A stretch of DNA of 64,000 nucleotides from Udaeobacter sp963725505 (GTDB taxonomy: Bacteria > Verrucomicrobiota > Verrucomicrobiia > Chthoniobacterales > UBA10450). Every line of letters begins with the position of its first letter. Position 1 is the stretch's first letter. The stretch is taken from assembly GCA_963725505.1 (NCBI GenBank), contig CAVRYN010000012.1, forward strand, positions 21,672-85,671, given 5' to 3'. The notes under the pieces are model-generated. The model had not been told where the DNA came from. It saw only the letters and a program-made list of their open reading frames with translations, and did not search any database. The position numbers were made by a program, and so were the translations under genes. This document shows positions 62,590 through 64,000 of the stretch, piece after piece.

Positions 62590-62826
62590 ATGCATAAAGT
62601 TGCGAAAATCTCAAGCAAGGGGCAAATCACTTTACCGAAGGCCGTGCGCGACCGCCTCGGCTCGAACCTGGTGCGCCTCGTCAGCGACGACAAAGGCGTC
62701 CGCATCGAGCCTGTCCGCGATGTCGCCGGTAGCCTCCGCAGCTATGCGACAGGCTATGTAGCCATCGAGGAGGCGCGCGAAGGCGCGGCCCAGGCGGCGG
62801 CGGGCGATGGCGATCCAAATTATTGA
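62590..62826 (+). CDS. AbrB/MazE-type antitoxin
   Basis: A 78-residue protein with an N-terminal swapped-hairpin DNA-binding fold: HKVAKISSKGQITLPKAVRD, then RLGSNLVRLVSDDKGVRIEP. The helical C-terminus (YVAIEEAREGAAQAAAGDGD) binds the toxin. It overlaps the PIN-domain gene by 20 bases. The pair is a VapBC-like toxin-antitoxin system; the antitoxin probably represses the pair's promoter. Confidence 0.87.
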   Translation: MHKVAKISSKGQITLPKAVRDRLGSNLVRLVSDDKGVRIEPVRDVAGSLRSYATGYVAIEEAREGAAQAAAGDGDPNY

Positions 62827-63217
62827 TACGAACGTCGTCCTGCGCTTTCTGCTGGCCGATCACGAGCAGCATTTCGAGCGCGCCGCGAAGCTCATGTCCG
62901 AGGTGCAGGCCGGGAAACGCAAGGCGTACCTGGCGGAAAGCGTGCTCGCCGAATGCATTTTCATCCTGACGAAGTTCTATAAAGTGCCGAGGGAAGAGGC
63001 GGCGGCCCGGCTCGGCGAACTCCTGGACTACAAAGGCTTCACCGGCAGCCACCTGCCCATCCTGAAAGAGGCTCTGGCGATCTACGCCGCCGATAAGATC
63101 GACTTCGTGGACGCGACCGTTCTCGCCATCGCGCGCCACAATGGCTGGCATCTGGAGACATTCGACAAGGCGCTCGCGAAACTGTGCGGCGCGGCGAGTC
63201 ACGGTTCGAGCGACTGA
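62807..63217 (+). CDS. PIN-domain toxin (VapC-like)
   Basis: A 136-residue RNase. The acidic metal site is IIDTNVVLRFLLADH (first Asp), AESVLAECIFILTKFYKVPR (a middle Glu), DKIDFVDATVLAIARHNGWH (Asp pair) and LETFDKALAKL (final Asp). Such toxins cut tRNA or mRNA when the antitoxin is lost. Gene overlap with the antitoxin keeps their amounts linked. Confidence 0.88.
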   Translation: MAIQIIDTNVVLRFLLADHEQHFERAAKLMSEVQAGKRKAYLAESVLAECIFILTKFYKVPREEAAARLGELLDYKGFTGSHLPILKEALAIYAADKIDFVDATVLAIARHNGWHLETFDKALAKLCGAASHGSSD

Positions 63218-63301
63218 AAAAGCAAGAAGAGGCGGCGCTCGCAAGATCGAGAAGTTTCGGCCGAAGATCGCTTATCTCGCGACGATCTTCACGACCGCAA
63301 A

Positions 63302-63510
63302 TTATGAGCGTCGGGGCTGGGATTTACCCGGCGTCTCAACACCGAGGTCTTTGCAGATCTTCCTCACCAGGATATCCGAAATTTCCGTATGTCTGGGAAC
63401 AGCCGAACGGCGTCCCAAAGCGGGTTCTCCCACCACGAATGATTGCCGCCTTCGCTGACGAGCCTGCAACCGTGCCGCGTCAAGTGGGCGAGCAAGTCCC
63501 GCCGTTTCAT
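63302..63510 (-). CDS. hicA: HicA-type toxin, frameshifted
   Basis: From ATG 63510 the frame reads MKRRDLLAHLTRHGCRLVSE and GGNHSWWENPL, which carries the HicA histidine. Near 63,410 the frame changes by one base and then gives RRSAVPRHTEISDILVRKIC and KDLGVETPGK, the end of the fold. The double-stranded RNA-binding fold of HicA is complete when the frames are joined (about 68 residues). It begins 15 bases after the HicB-like gene. The break might be real inactivation, but with so many other single-base breaks an error is more likely. Confidence 0.72.
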
Positions 63511-63525
63511 ACAGGGCTCTCGACT

Positions 63526-63720
63526 TCATGATAGCCGGATCCCTGCTTCGCGAAGGGCATCCTCGCGGTTGAACGCAAGCGCTTCCCTTAGGGTCTCCCG
63601 CAGGGTTTCAAGAAGTTCATCGCGGGTGCGCTCCTGGCAATTAACGCCAGGTACTTCCTCGATCCAGCCGATCCACCAATCGCCGTCTTGTCTCAAGAGA
63701 GCGGTATACTCGCCGCGCAT
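63526..63720 (-). CDS. hicB: HicB-type antitoxin
   Basis: A 64-residue protein: YTALLRQDGDWWIGWIEEVP and GVNCQERTRDELLETLRETL, ending REALAFNREDALREAGIRLS. The strand-rich first half with the W-W-WIxEVPG pattern and the Arg/Glu-rich helix fit the HicB fold. The DNA-binding tail is short or absent. It precedes hicA, the reverse of the classic HicAB order. Confidence 0.78.
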   Translation of the reverse strand: MRGEYTALLRQDGDWWIGWIEEVPGVNCQERTRDELLETLRETLREALAFNREDALREAGIRLS

Positions 63721-63861
63721 GTTTTACTTCCCGGTTGTCAGCCGCTCACGGGCGCAAGACCACGCCCTTGCCACGCGATAGCATGGTAGCATTGGAACGC
63801 CAAAGCAGGAACCGGCCATGCGCCATCACTCGCGGCCGAATAAGCGGCTGAAGAAGTCGCC

Positions 63862-64000
63862 CTAAGACTTCCCCTCGTCTTTCGGCGACGCGCGTCCCTC
63901 TCGCCTGGGGAGAGAGCCGGGGTGATTGGCTCTTGCCTGTGACGCCAACTTCGCCGCCTCAATCTCATTGAGCAACAAATTATAGTTTTTCGCGACGATG
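63862..64000 (-). CDS. C-terminal end of an unidentified protein (partial)
   Basis: On the minus strand a frame enters from the right edge (IVAKNYNLLLNEIEAAKLAS) and runs to a TAG at 63862-63864. Its last part (GSLPRREGRASPKDEGKS) looks like a translated intergenic repeat fused to the end. The protein cannot be identified from so short a piece, and it may not be coding. Confidence 0.3.
   Translation of the reverse strand, partial: IVAKNYNLLLNEIEAAKLASQARANHPGSLPRREGRASPKDEGKS

Overview
The window reads as two unlike pieces. Positions 1 to about 56,100 look like a soil Verrucomicrobiota genome (Chthoniobacterales-like). This is inferred from small protein families I associate with that group, from many dispersed palindromes, and from the gene mix (flotillin-like FloA, DUF1573/rhodanese/MauE cluster, EDFKT-type secreted domains, TPR proteins with an N-terminal membrane pair). 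From about 56,100 to the end the genes look alphaproteobacterial (Hyphomicrobiales-like): NuoB, NuoC and NuoD, a DUF5872-type protein, a catalase-like peroxidase, an RNase P RNA, and two toxin-antitoxin pairs. The change falls inside one open frame that joins a small verrucomicrobial-type membrane protein to NuoB, so an assembly chimera or a very recent transfer must be considered.

Layout. 0.2-7.7 kb: an acyl-CoA catabolic operon (acyl-CoA dehydrogenase, enoyl-CoA hydratase, type III CoA-transferase, an isomerase-type crotonase, dodecin, acyl-CoA ligase, FMN reductase, alpha/beta hydrolase). 7.7-15.6 kb: a compact respiratory module, with caa3 oxidase (CoxB-cyt c, CoxA-CoxC fusion, CtaG, a small subunit), a Rieske protein, a cytochrome b carrying a C-terminal heme c, and a type II NADH dehydrogenase. 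Electrons could run NADH > quinone > bc > caa3 with both cytochrome c domains tethered. 15.6-22.8 kb: a TolC/YtcA/HlyD/FUSC efflux operon, a lipase-like lipoprotein, a bacterial pentameric ligand-gated channel, and an HdeD-like protein. 23-27 kb: hemerythrin, GNAT, a pseudo-protease/TonB fusion and small proteins on the minus strand. 27.3-36.5 kb: surface-polysaccharide and redox genes (methyltransferase, MauE, rhodanese, DUF1573, RmlD, RmlB, two large membrane glycosyltransferase-like proteins, PHP hydrolase). 36.7-40.6 kb: tRNA-Leu(GAG), FloA, GYF-like and STAS proteins. 41-47 kb: a cyclic-nucleotide-binding/HPP fusion, monooxygenase-fold proteins, and an O-acetylation pair (MBOAT + SGNH). 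47.4-55.5 kb: tRNA-Leu(CAA), Amt, Zn alcohol dehydrogenase, a thioredoxin with an EDFKT domain, a TPR protein and a large secreted protein of unknown function. 56-64 kb: the alphaproteobacterial block.

Quality note: at least a dozen otherwise well-preserved genes are broken by single-base frame changes (NDH-2, TolC, ligand-gated channel, TonB fusion, MauE, RmlD, PHP, EDFKT protein, TPR protein, NuoB, NuoC, methyltransferase, HicA). This looks like residual indel error in a long-read or low-coverage metagenome assembly rather than true gene decay. No CRISPR array, complete insertion sequence, prophage or rRNA gene was seen.
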